This document shows, one piece after another, positions 53,730-64,000 of a DNA stretch of 64,000 nucleotides. Location of the stretch: the NCBI RefSeq assembly GCF_032884065.1, contig NW_027062617.1, positions 1,302,001-1,366,000 of the forward strand, written 5' to 3'. The notes beneath the pieces were generated by a model. It searched no databases. It was given only the letters and a program-made list of their open reading frames with translations, and was not told the origin of the DNA. Each line of letters opens with the position of its first letter. Within the stretch, counting starts at the first letter, position 1. Origin of the DNA: Artemia franciscana. Its lineage: Eukaryota; Arthropoda; Branchiopoda; Anostraca; Artemiidae. The translations under genes were made by a program, and so were the position numbers.

Positions 53730-54340
53730 TGTGTTTTGTATTTTTTTTTTAAAAGACTACGTAAACTACGTAAGCCTTGTGCTGGTGTATATGTCTAAAT
53801 AAACCTCAGTCAAAATCCAACTCAATGGAACAATCCGCTGCCTACTGTACTTCAACGACTACGTCTGATACGTATACGATGTGTAAGGGTCCAAATCAAC
53901 AAGGTCCAAAAGTTCTCTTGCGACCAAAATCAGACCTAAAAATGAGGACGACCGAAACACGAAAGAAAAATGCTGAGTGTTTATTTCTTTAGTTTTATTG
54001 AATTATGCTGATTTTCAGCTGAAATTCTCGGGTTCTTGGGAATCATGTAAGTATAGGCTATGCCCTCCTTAAATTACTTGTCTGTACTGATATCAATAAA
54101 GGACACATTTCTATCCTTTTTTCTATTTTTTTTTTTGTGAATATAACTAGCAGAACACTTTATTTCTTTTCTCTTTTCTTAAATTTTTTTACTGTTAGTA
54201 TATCAGACCTTAACAGAAACTTTCTAATATTCCCTGTGAGCGATGAAAACTTTCGATCTACAGAAGGAACAACAGAATAAGTTATTTTGACAGGAACACA
54301 GGTTGGGAGTAGTGGACGATATGTTTAACCATTCACTCCA
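53730..54340. other. No gene recognised
   Basis: AT-rich. A 71-codon frame (53777-53992) shows no motif. T/A-runs near 53735 and 54120. Confidence 0.4.
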
Positions 54341-54342
54341 GC

Positions 54343-54740
54343 AACTGCATGCAAAAAAGCTAAATGTTGGTATACTTTCCTGGTTTTTACATAAAATTAA
54401 TAAAAAAAACAAGTTTTTTTAACTGAAAGTAAGGAGCGACATTAAAACTTAAAACGCACAGAAATTACTTCGTATATGAAAGAGGCTGCTTCCTCATCAA
54501 CGCCCCGCTCTTTACGCTAAAGTTTGACTCTTTCTCTCAATTCTTCTTTTTAAAACAGTAAAAAACTTTAGCGTAAAGAGCGGGGCGTTGATGAGGAAGC
54601 AGCCTCTTTCATATACGAAGTAATTTCTGTGCGTTTTAAGTTTTAATGTCGCTCCTTACTTTCAGTTAAAAAAACTTGTTTTTTTTTAACTGCAAAAAAA
54701 CTAAATGTTGGCATACTTTCCTGGTTTTTACATAAAAAGA
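54343..54740. mobile_element. Solo F1 cassette flanked by 46-bp direct repeats
   Basis: The palindrome (about 54402-54685) has arms identical over about 118 bp around a short centre (GACTCTTTCTCTCAATTCTT). Both arms carry the private variants ACGCACAG / CTGTGCGT and GAAAGAGGCTG / CAGCCTCTTTC. Outside it, a 46-bp direct repeat (CTAAATGTTGG, then ACTTTCCTGGTTTTTACATA) stands at 54351-54396 and 54692-54737 with about two mismatches. No ORF. The flanking repeat is far longer than the target duplications of cut-and-paste transposons. Confidence 0.9.
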
Positions 54741-54759
54741 AATCTTTAAATGACGCGGA

Positions 54760-55090
54760 AGGAGTACTACTAATACTACTAACAACTCACCGCAGCACCA
54801 AGCCGCCTGAGGTGCCAATACAGCTATGCACGCTTCTCCTTCGTTTTAATATATTAGAAGCGTCACTCTTTACACCCACCCAGGAAGTTCCCATTTCACT
54901 TGCATATTTCTTTACGACATTCTCCCACCTCAACCACGGACTATCTGCTTTGTGTTTAGCCCTAGACGGTTGACTAAAAGGACAATCTTTGGAAATCTGT
55001 CATCCTTCATCCGCAGAACGTGCCCTAGCCATCTGAACCTTTCTCTCATTATAGCTCTAGAAAGCAGGATTGAACCACATCCCGTGGTTC
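54760..55090 (-). mobile_element. RTE-like 3' end fragment (minus)
   Basis: GCAGCACCAAGCCGCCTGAGG, CACTCTTTACACCCACCCAGG, GTTTAGCCCTAGACGGTTG and CATTATAGCTCTAGAAAGC match 11765-12060. On the minus strand this encodes the decayed C-terminal region of an RTE-like ORF. It begins beside ACTACTAATACTACTAAC, the same ACT triplets that adjoin the copy near 11765. Confidence 0.7.
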
Positions 55091-55094
55091 AATT

Positions 55095-57780
55095 CTAAAA
55101 TAGCAAAGAATACTTCAAATTTCAGGATATGTTAACAATGTTTAATAAATATCGATTAAAAAGATACTACAACACAAATAAAAAGCAACCCTCATTGACA
55201 TACGGTCTTTATTCTGCAATTGATATACAAATATTCTGATAATCTATTTCAGTTTCACTTTTACATTCGTTATCATCCAATCAAAGGGCATATCTGAAAA
55301 ACTAATTGTGACAAAAATTTGAGTTCTTCAAACTACAAGCCTTTTGGCGGTGGTGGCCAAAAGAGGATAGGAATAAATCCTCACTTCGAGAAGAAGGAGA
55401 GGAATAAATCTGACATCAAGAAGGGGTCTTGTGTGCTTTAGACAACAAAAATATTCTCATCAATCTTGGGGTATGTCATGATTTCACCCACCCAAAAGAA
55501 CAAAGGCCACTTTTGAACTTGAATATAGGACAAAGAACTATCTGACTGATTTTAAAGTACTAATTAACAAGTTGCTTCTGTCAAACATCAAGTTTTACAG
55601 ATACGCCATTTGACCAAAAACGCCCATAATAAACACACAAAATAAACTTGTCTTTTTATACTACACAAGTATTTTAAGAAATTATAAATAGTTAAGTCAC
55701 CAATGTATATTTCAGTATGCATGAACACGCTATGTAAAGGAAATGAGACTTATAGAAGAAAATCAAACAGAAACAGAAATAATTATACCAGTTTTACCGT
55801 CAAGATGAGAGCATTAGGAGATTTGTGCAGGTGTGTTCAAAGAATGGGGCTAGGTTAAGGGGTGGTTGATTTATTTAAATTTGTCTCTGTAGCAACAGAA
55901 AATCCATTTTTTAATATATTTAACAGTTACAAAAAAAGGTGAAATAAGCAATTGAAAATCATAGGAGGGGGGGGGCACGTTCTTCTCCCGCTTTTTAAAG
56001 AAATGACAAGGAACGCTTTGAAAATGGTTTCGCTTTGCACGCAAATGGACGATTTCAGATCATAATACTCCCTGCCACCAGCAATGGTTTACGTATCCTA
56101 GCTTCATAGTACTACATCTAAATTCATAATCTTATAAATAAATTTTATGATGTAATCAGTGTTCCTAGATTTTCTTTTGAGTACCTCAATCCAATTACCA
56201 TTCAAATTATTAAACATTTCGGTATTTTTTCATTATAGCAGGTTATTGAAGAAAACTACATTTTTTAAGAAAGGAGTTTGATCCAAAAGGCTCCCATTTG
56301 AAGAATGACACACAGGAGACAAATTCGAGGCTACTAAATTGAAAAGTCAGGTGCCACAACGATTTGATCTGCACACTCTCCCTCTCTCTCACCATTGGAT
56401 CTACAGAACGACAAGAATTTCTCATTTTCAAAACGAGATTATAGCTATTAATGGAGGTGATAGGTTTTGTCAAGCCAGAATGACCAAGCTCCGTTGCGAT
56501 GTGAATTCCTAGTGACATTATCTTCCTAAGAAATGTCTAGAAAAAAAAAGGATTCCTTTGAACACCGAGCCAAAGAAGAATAGTTTACTTGTGGGAAATA
56601 TTATGGCTCAACACTGTTTGTTATTCTTATTGGCTTAAAATACTGCCAGGCTTGAGACTGATGCTATTTGATTATGTATGTGTGGTTTTCAAAAGGCATA
56701 GTTATTTGTTCCCCCAGAAATAAGGAATAATGTGATAGATTTGCGAAAATACTATGCAAATAAGCCAGTGAAACCAAAGTACATTTGTTAGCATGGAAAT
56801 ATAGGACATTTATCTTTCGACTCTTTTTGGAAATTTAGTCATTTTTTTCAATGAAGAGAAAAAAAAGGCATCTTTCTGTTAAAATGCCAAAAAAGTGTTT
56901 TCAAAATCTAAGGGGAAGGGGGCAATGAATCTAGGGGACGATGAAACCCCCTTCCCGAATTGACGCCACTGTGAATATCCTATAAAGCTTTCTAGAAGGG
57001 CGATACCGCTTATTGTAGACTGATTTGTGGTTAATATTAATGAGCCACTAATCTCTCTTTTTCTTTTCAATCTGTCTTAAAAAAATAAGCAATAGCATAA
57101 GTTCTTAGAAATGCATCAAGAGGAAAAGTGATTCAAATTTTGGACATCCTTGTCCCCACCATAAGGAGGAGGATTACCAAGATTTGGACCATTTCCTCCG
57201 GGAATTCTGATTTCAGGGGAAAATATCTACACGAGATTGATTTGCAGCTTCCTTACATTCTTCAAGGTAGAAATCCAACAATGACTCGGGTTGATGTGCA
57301 TATAAAAAAATGCTTGGAAGGAAAAAAAAAAGTGCGACTAGTTTATTTCGGCTCTGGATTAGGCATTTTCGCACTGTATTCTGTTTGGGCGTGCTTTGTA
57401 ATTTGTTTTGTATTTGTCGTTTTATTGCCCCTCGGCTTTTGAAATGCACCCATCTATCTATCTCGTGGCCAAAATTGGGCTACCAAAGCGAACTATTCGA
57501 CTTCTGTCAGCACCCAGCTAAAGAAAAAGCAGCAAAATAGGTAAAACATCAGATTAAATTATAATGACTAAAATCCAGAGTAGAAAAAAGGATTATCGAT
57601 TTCAAACAGGATTTACGGCGGTCAACCTGAAACCTAGTTCAGCAGCTTATGTCACTGCTAAAAGCTAATCATAGCGTTAATCAGTGCTAGCAACTACGAT
57701 GAGATGAGAGCAGTATTAATGTTGGTAAAAGAATTAGAGGCCTGTTAAAAGAACAGGACAGAAAAATAAACTAAAAATCG
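55095..57780. other. No gene recognised
   Basis: AT-rich sequence. Open stretches at 56243-56518 (minus) and 57128-57442 (plus) have no recognisable domain; the latter has a hydrophobic C-terminal stretch but also a poly-Lys run from an A-tract. Confidence 0.45.
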
Positions 57781-57829
57781 TGTAAATTTCCTTTCAATGA
57801 ATTGGCTTGATTCCACTTTGCTAACAGCA

Positions 57830-58160
57830 CGCCCTTCTTCAGGTAACATAAACTTCAAAAAATTACTCTTCCGCATGCTGACCCATGGCCCGCGTTGCTT
57901 AGGTACCCTTCTCCTGATTCAGCGGGAGTGCAATGCGTGGTTAAGGGCAAATCATCCGACGCTTCCCCTGCTTTCCCCCCCCAGATTTCTCCCGGCACAT
58001 ATTTGGAGTTGAATCGAATCTGGCTGAGCTTAAAGAATCACACCGGTGACCCCCGTTCCAAACTAAATAAGCAGCGACATCAAGACTCGAACCCCTGCCC
58101 TCAGGGGCAAAGAGTTTCAACCTTAGCCCTTCTGCAGGTGACAAAGACCGATTTTAACAA
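57830..58160 (-). mobile_element. Candidate tRNA-derived SINE
   Basis: A GC-richer island of about 330 bp in AT-rich sequence. On the minus strand GGTTCGAGTCT (58083-58093) matches a RNA polymerase III B box at 9-10 of 11 positions. Upstream on that strand lies GGGCTAAGGTTGAAACTC, a possible degraded A box. The body (about 57840-58060) has no coding features. No terminal repeat or tail was identified, so the call is tentative; a tRNA pseudogene inside another repeat is the alternative. Confidence 0.35.
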
Positions 58161-58234
58161 GAATATTACGACATCTAACTCAGAAGTTATATGTCGATGC
58201 CCACTTCCGCGAAAATCGGATCAATAACTAATTC

Positions 58235-60205
58235 TTCTACTAAAATTAACAATGGTACAAAAATGATGCTTTGATCCAGAAATAAAAATGGACCCTCAAT
58301 TGATGTCAGATCTTAATTATAGCCTTTTGCCGGGAACATCTGATTCAGTAGCTTTTGCTATTTATGGATAAATACCGCATCGTTAAAGAAAAGAAAATTA
58401 AAATACTGGTTATAGCCCTTTACTTTCATATTAGAAAGTGCGCTTTAATTTCATTGGTTTATTTCTGTGACAGAATTTTGCAGGCCAATCATACAACTCG
58501 CTATTTCTAGAGAGGAAAATAGCTCTGCCTTATCGGAACGAGGTTAATCGATGCTCTCTTCAACCGAAAAAGCAAATCTAACAAGGGAACAAATTTCGGG
58601 GAGACAAGTAATTCCTTCTTTAAAAAAATCTGATTGGCTCTTTCGTGAGAAAGACGAATAAAAAAAAAACTTGAAGTCAAAACATTTTTTATAAGTGAAC
58701 TCTCTGTTTTTATATGGTTAATACCGACACACAGGTAAATTAACACTCCTTTCGCCCCTTTCAAAGCTTCTAGTTAGCCTACCTATCCAGAAGTGCACGA
58801 AAATCAGACTTATTAATCTCATCCAGGCGTAGTCTGGGAAAACTGACCTTTTTCGGCTATATTGATACATCAAAGCCACCTAAGAAGCTTTTTAAAGTAT
58901 ATTGAGTAAATTTCGTTTTATGTTTAGGTTATTTTTTCGGGGAAAGGGTTCGGATTTACTTGTGAAAATAATTTTTTAGATAAGCATACGATACTATGAG
59001 ATAAAAACTACTTTATTTCGGAAGCGCTATGTCAGAAATAATTTTTTTCATGCCAGTAGAAACGAAAACTTTAACGCAGATTGAATTATCTTTTATTTTA
59101 TTGAAGAAGCGGTCAATATCACATCTAAGCGATCTTCCAATTCATCAAAAGTGGAAGAAAGTTTAACAGAGACGAAGCATAAGCTAAATAAACAAGTAAA
59201 AAAAAGCGTCAGGCGATTACTCAGGAAACTGGAATAAAATTTTGCATATTTACTGGAATCGAAGAAGAAAATCATACTGAAAAAAGTCACATCCATGAAT
59301 ATACATTGTATAAGTATTTCACACAAAAATATGTAAAAATATTTAAACACACGACAATAAATTGCAACTCGAAGATCCAAGCTTAATTCTACGAAATGCG
59401 ATGCTTTCGTACATGTTTATGACATATATCAAGTCAACAGCGCTGGAAAAACCCTATTTTAAGATACTTGCGCTAATCTTGGATTCAACGGCGAAGCAAA
59501 ATAAACAAAAACAAAAAAACAACTATAAAACTAATTCATTTGATCATACTGCAATTATTTTCACAAAATGCCAACGTGTAACTTGCCAATATCAAAATGC
59601 GACAAGATAAGAGAAAATATGAAAAAAAGGAGATTGCCGGGACTAGAGCTAAGTGAAAACGATTCAATTTTTTCGAACACATATGTTCCCACCGAGAAAA
59701 ATCAATAAAACGAAAAAACATTAAAATATAAAAAATAAAATTGTGCAAAGCTTATCACTTAAAAAAAGATTAATATTTTTTAGTGTCTACAAGTACAACG
59801 ACCAATATAAAACAGTTTTTAAAGTAGGTTGCGAGTCTCAGGATTCAAAATGGATGTCTCGTCACCCTCTAGACAAAAATGATAAACTATGAGATTTTTT
59901 ATTGCAGCAAATAAATCAAATTATTTGCAAAAATACGTATTTAGTTTGTTCTTTCCGTTGTGAAATTTTTCGTTTAAAAGTCCTAAATTGTCAGTTTAAT
60001 CTAAAAACAAATTTTTAAAGTAGAGTGTGACAGCTGAAATGGAAAACTAGTTACTTAAAAATTGGGTTAAAAAAACCCATAAAAATGGGTTAAAAAACCC
60101 ATTACTTAAAAATTATACTTTCTTAGATAGTTTTAAATCATCGAAGAAAAACCATGTTGCAAATACATGTATATCAAGTTTGTTCTTTTGAATTTAGAAA
60201 CCATT
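58235..60205. other. No gene recognised
   Basis: AT-rich. Small inverted cluster of GGGTTAAAAAAACCCAT and ATGGGTTAAAAAACCCAT near 60063-60102. Short open stretches carry no recognised motifs. Confidence 0.45.
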
Positions 60206-60211
60206 TTTAGC

Positions 60212-61400
60212 TCTGTCTTAGATTGGGAATAAAGGTGCTAAGGATATATATTTGCAGCCAATAACGTGAGTAAGGAAACGCAGTTTTTCTTTTTACCCAT
60301 ATTGACATTGAATCAACATCCGATTATAGGTTCAGAAAGACATTTGATTCGGAAGGAAAGGAAGGCAGGGTCTCTTTTAAACGGCTTATACAGAAACTAC
60401 GCAAAGACAAAATCTTCCCGATGTAATTGTGTATAAGCGAGCTAGACTTCAATTTTCAATGATTGTAGCAAAAGAACAAAAAAGAAAAAAAAGAACTTGT
60501 AAGATGTATTAAGAAGAATATTTGATCATAAGAAATACGATAATTATTGCGTCAATTAGACTTCAATTTTCGCTGATTGTGTATAAAAAAAAATCGCATG
60601 ATGTATTAAGTAGAATATTTGACCATAAAAAACGAAAACATAGGAAATTAAAATTGTAAATTATCGTAAAAAGCATGGTATGACTTGTACATACGATTTA
60701 CCTTCAAGGAGAGCATTAAACTGTCTTGATTGGTGTAGTAGCCTGTCTTAAATTGGGAATAACGCTACATGGATCCTTAACTGTCGGGCCATAACATGAA
60801 TAAGGAAGTATGGGTCTATTTTACTTTTTCTTCTTAGTAATGAACCAATATCCGATTATAGGTTCGGACAGCCATTTGAAAAGAAATGAGAGAAAGACAA
60901 TGTCTCTTTTAATCGGCTTATACATGAATTAAGCAACCACAAAATTTGTCCGTTGCAATTGTGTCTAAGCTTCCTTGACAAAATTGGAGTGCACCTAGGC
61001 CCCCTCCCACGCTCCTTTTTTTCCCAAAGTCAACGGATAGCAATTTTGAGATGGCCATTTTGTTCATCATAGCCAAAAAACCTAATAACAGTGTTCTCCC
61101 ACGCTCATTTTGTTCCCAAAGTCAACGGATAACAATTTTGAGATAGCCATTTTGTTAATCATAGTCAAAAAACCTAATAACAGTGTCTTTAGTGACGACT
61201 TACTCCCTCACTGTCCAGTAGAATTCTTGGAAGATGTAGAATTCTTACGATCGTTATTACACCAGCTAAGACTTCGATTTTCAATTGCAGTAAAAACAGA
61301 AAAAATAAGAAAAAAACTCGTAAGAAATATTAAGTAGAACATTTGATCATAAAAAATACGAGAACACAGGAAAGTAAAATTACTGGCAAATGATTCAACA
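60212..61400. repeat. Locally duplicated segment with an F1-type insertion
   Basis: Copy 1 (about 60212-60545) and copy 2 (about 60745-60972, resuming at 61262-61385) share TTGGGAATAA, CCGATTATAGGTTC, GTCTCTTTTAA(A/T)CGGCTTATAC, GACTTC(A/G)ATTTTCAAT and ATTTGATCATAA blocks in order. A partial third pass lies at 60555-60665. Copy 2 is broken at about 60974-61260 by an inverted F1-like internal piece. Confidence 0.7.
60974..61215 (-). mobile_element. F1-like internal fragment, internally duplicated (minus)
   Basis: CCCAAAGTCAACGGATA, ATTTTGAGATGGCCATTTTG and AACCTAATAACAGTGT match the complement of F1 internal sequence (compare 23680-23760). About 94 bp of it is present twice in tandem (near 61005-61095 and 61100-61190). 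Confidence 0.7.
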
Positions 61401-61949
61401 TGAAAAAAACTTGAGAGCCAAATTTGAAAGATAAGAAAATAAGAGATTCTAAAAAGATTCAAGCTGATAATATTCGTAAAAAGAATAAAAATAACAGATC
61501 AGTAGTATTCAACTAGTAAGCGGTACATAGGTGCCAATAGTTTTTATAATTCGACTACCCTCATGTCCACATTGTTACTAACGTAAAATCAGGACAACAG
61601 TTGTACCCCCCCCCAAAAAAAACTTATTAAAACTTTGGCGAAATCAATAACATAAAGCTGCAAAGTAGTATTTGTTTTTACTGCTCATAAAACAAAAAGG
61701 ATAAGCTGCCAATAAAAAAAAAAAGGTACCGGCTGTACCTTATGTAAAAGCTAAAATCCGCAAGAGAAATATCTTGTAAAATACAAATATTGTATATCCA
61801 CAGTAATTTTGTTTTACCACACGAAAGCAAAAAAAAAAGAGAAAAAGAGGTAGGAAAAAAAAGAACAACTAAAGACGCTTGATAAAACTATATAATATTA
61901 AGAAACAATATATTGTTATATATAGCTCTATCCCTAGTTTAAAAATATT

Positions 61950-61955
61950 TTTATT
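61950..61955 (-). terminator. Candidate poly(A) signal for the Gs-alpha gene
   Basis: AATAAA on the minus strand about 450 bp downstream of the stop codon at 62405. Other AATAAA hexamers exist further on, so this is only the nearest plausible one. Confidence 0.25.
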
Positions 61956-62404
61956 ACTATTTATGATTATTATTAGTGCTGCATTGAAATTCACGTTTTC
62001 TTTAAAATAAATTGAAACAATCATTGTATTCCTATGTAACACTAAAAAAGAAAAAGAAACAAAAGAGAAGAAGAAAAAAAAATGAAGAAGAAAAAAAGCG
62101 AAATTAAATACTGGCATTGTATTGTAAGGACCGTACAGGGAGGATCAATATACACGAACCCATGGCTAGAGATGAAACACTCTTTTATATAATTTTTTTG
62201 GGTTACTAACGCACCACGCTGGGGCACTCGAGAGTACAAGACCATTCAAGCGCTTCAAACAAGTTCACATTTTGGAATGATCGCACAGTTGCATATATAT
62301 ACGCCCGCAAATGCGATTGGAGGGTTGGAAAGGGGGCAGTGATTTACGCGTGAATTGCACTGGACAGAAAGGATGGACATTCGGAATTAAACAATGAAAT
62401 CCAA
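61956..62404 (-). other. Probable 3' UTR of the Gs-alpha gene
   Basis: Sequence downstream of the stop codon on the minus strand, without recognised repeats. The extent depends on which poly(A) signal is used. Confidence 0.4.
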
Positions 62405-62551
<147 letters not shown>

Positions 62552-64000
62552 CTAAAATAAAGAAAAAACATTTTTAAGTCATAGGTCATCCGACTCATCA
62601 AAAAGCAAAACTAATTAAGTCCATTATTTAAATTTTGCAAGTTATATTTTTTTTTTTGCAAAAAAGATCTTTTTTTAAACAAAAAAGACAATAAAGAAAT
62701 CCCAAATAAGAAAAAAAAATGTGGATCATAGTATCTGAGCAATCCAAAATTCAATGTGATTAAATCCATTTTTGAAGGCTTTTGTTTTGATTTCAGAAAA
62801 GATCCTCAACAATCTGCAACACTTTCTGAAATACCCCCGACATTGACAGGGGTAAAAACAGATTTCAGGCGTTTTCCGTAGCCAAAACCTACTACACACT
62901 AGTGCAATTGCCAAAGAAGGCATCTACGTCCAGCAGAAAGTGAAAAAGGACAGAGGGAAAACGGAAATAGAAAAAATTATTGACGAAATCCTCTATCTTC
63001 ATTGATTTCTCCCCTTTCAAAAATGAAAAAAAAACAGTAATTTGCGATTTCCCCGGTCGCTTGAAAAAGGCCGGGCAGCCCCACGAAAGGGTTATAAACT
63101 TGCGATGTTACATTCCTTCTTTTCTTTTTTTTTTACAATTTGAATTAACTCATCAAATGAAACACAAATCCTGACTTATCCATAACACAATTTACTACGT
63201 GTCCTGAATACTAAAAAAACGCAGAATCATCCCATTATCTTTATGTTCATTGTTTGTTCCTATCGTTTTTGTTTAGGTAGCAACAAACGTCAGTAAATAT
63301 TTAGCTTCTTTAATTCCCTTAATTCAATGCCATGTTCCTTATTACTCGATTTGGTTGTCAAGAAAAATGGTGATTGACTAAGATAAAAAACGGAGGAAAG
63401 AACAGATATCGTAAACTTAAATCCTTTTAAGTGTTTTTGGACTCGCTGTTTAGGCAACGAAAGATCCAGTCATAACAAAATTTATCAGGTCGATTAGTTC
63501 TATCAAACTAAGACAGAAAATTTTCACCCTAAGACAGATAAAAATCACAGTAATTCATAGATTCATCGGGTAGGTGCAAAAGCTATTTAAAGTTCGGTTT
63601 TCTTTGGGGTCACCGATTTGAACCCAACTCCCCCCAAAATTTTTGCCCGAGTCGAAAAAACGTAAAAAAAGTATAGAAACAAATTTCGATGCGTTTTTTA
63701 TTGTTTCTTGTAAAACGCCTCGCTCCCTCTCTAAATATACCCGCTCGAACAAGAATCCCGGAAACGTCCTTGGTTCGAACAAAGTTCTAACAAATGTCCG
63801 AACAGTGAAATAATACTAAATGTAAGCGTTAATATTGGAACTACATACGAAAATTTGGAATTACCTTATCCTTGACACTTAATAGTCAACATATAGTTAA
63901 ATATCTTTCAAGTACTTTTTTATACAGCTAAATATTGGTAATAAGGGTATTTGACTCGCTGGGAGTAGCAAAAAAAAAAAATCGAACTAAATTGAACTTT
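62552..64000 (-). other. Intron of the Gs-alpha gene, open to the right
   Basis: AT-rich sequence with no further exon of the family on the minus strand (I looked for the NKQD guanine-specificity block and the residues just before RISTASG). No mobile element recognised. Confidence 0.65.

Noticed and set aside
57128-57442. 104-codon frame with a hydrophobic C-terminus
   Set aside because: Contains a poly-Lys from an A-run, overlaps another frame, and has no recognisable domain or splice context.
62552-64000. Search for the preceding Gs-alpha exon with the NKQD block
   Set aside because: No matching translation on the minus strand before the window ends; the exon is presumably outside.

Overview
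This is an AT-rich animal nuclear-genome window made almost entirely of mobile-element and repeat sequence. The only host exon I can recognise is the last coding exon of the stimulatory G-protein alpha subunit (Gs-alpha), on the minus strand at 62405-62551, so the organism is a metazoan. Long introns, CR1/Jockey-like, RTE-like and Penelope-like retroelements and abundant simple repeats would suit an arthropod. A branchiopod crustacean such as a brine shrimp is my guess, but the sequence does not settle it. No bacterial-style genes, operons, rRNA, CRISPR arrays or convincing complete tRNA genes were seen.

Layout. 1-2696: a decayed RTE-like LINE on the plus strand (endonuclease, reverse transcriptase, C-terminus, AAGT-type tail). 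3257-6113: one decayed and one long copy of a foldback family, called F1 here. 7340-8030: an ~80-bp G-rich tandem array. 8560-22150: a large array of a composite repeat with embedded ACT triplets. The array is in reverse orientation up to ~11110 and forward after that. It is split by a minus-strand RTE-like remnant (11765-12800), a second long F1 copy (12965-14623) and an apparently intact two-ORF LINE (15189-20278). 23140-24850: a third long F1 copy, inverted. 25-34 kb: mostly unrecognised sequence with several minisatellites. 35.0-36.5 kb: a decayed LINE with a nested insertion. 38.7-41.1 kb: F1-like pieces, a minus-strand RTE piece and a minus-strand PWWP fragment. 42.4-44.3 kb: a ~297-bp G-rich tandem element. 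45.6-48.0 kb: a Penelope-like element with an internal tandem duplication. 48.4-48.6 kb: an integrase-core fragment of Polinton type. 51.0-53.7 kb: LINE remnants around ten copies of a 130-bp satellite. 54.3-55.1 kb: a near-perfect foldback cassette between ~46-bp direct repeats, then an RTE 3' piece. 60.2-61.4 kb: a locally duplicated segment. 62.4-64 kb: Gs-alpha terminal exon and intron.

The most interesting item is the LINE at 15.2-20.3 kb. Its first ORF starts with what looks like a PWWP domain, followed by a coiled coil and an L1-ORF1-like RNA-binding region. Its second ORF is a complete-looking endonuclease plus reverse transcriptase. A second, diverged PWWP piece lies at 40.24-40.38 kb on the other strand, so PWWP capture is probably a lineage trait and not an accident of one copy. 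PWWP domains read methylated H3K36 chromatin (as in LEDGF/HDGF), which suggests an element that carries its own chromatin tether. A second interesting theme is the F1 family, whose two palindrome arms share copy-specific variants. All functional statements are inferences from reading translated sequence by eye; no database search was run.
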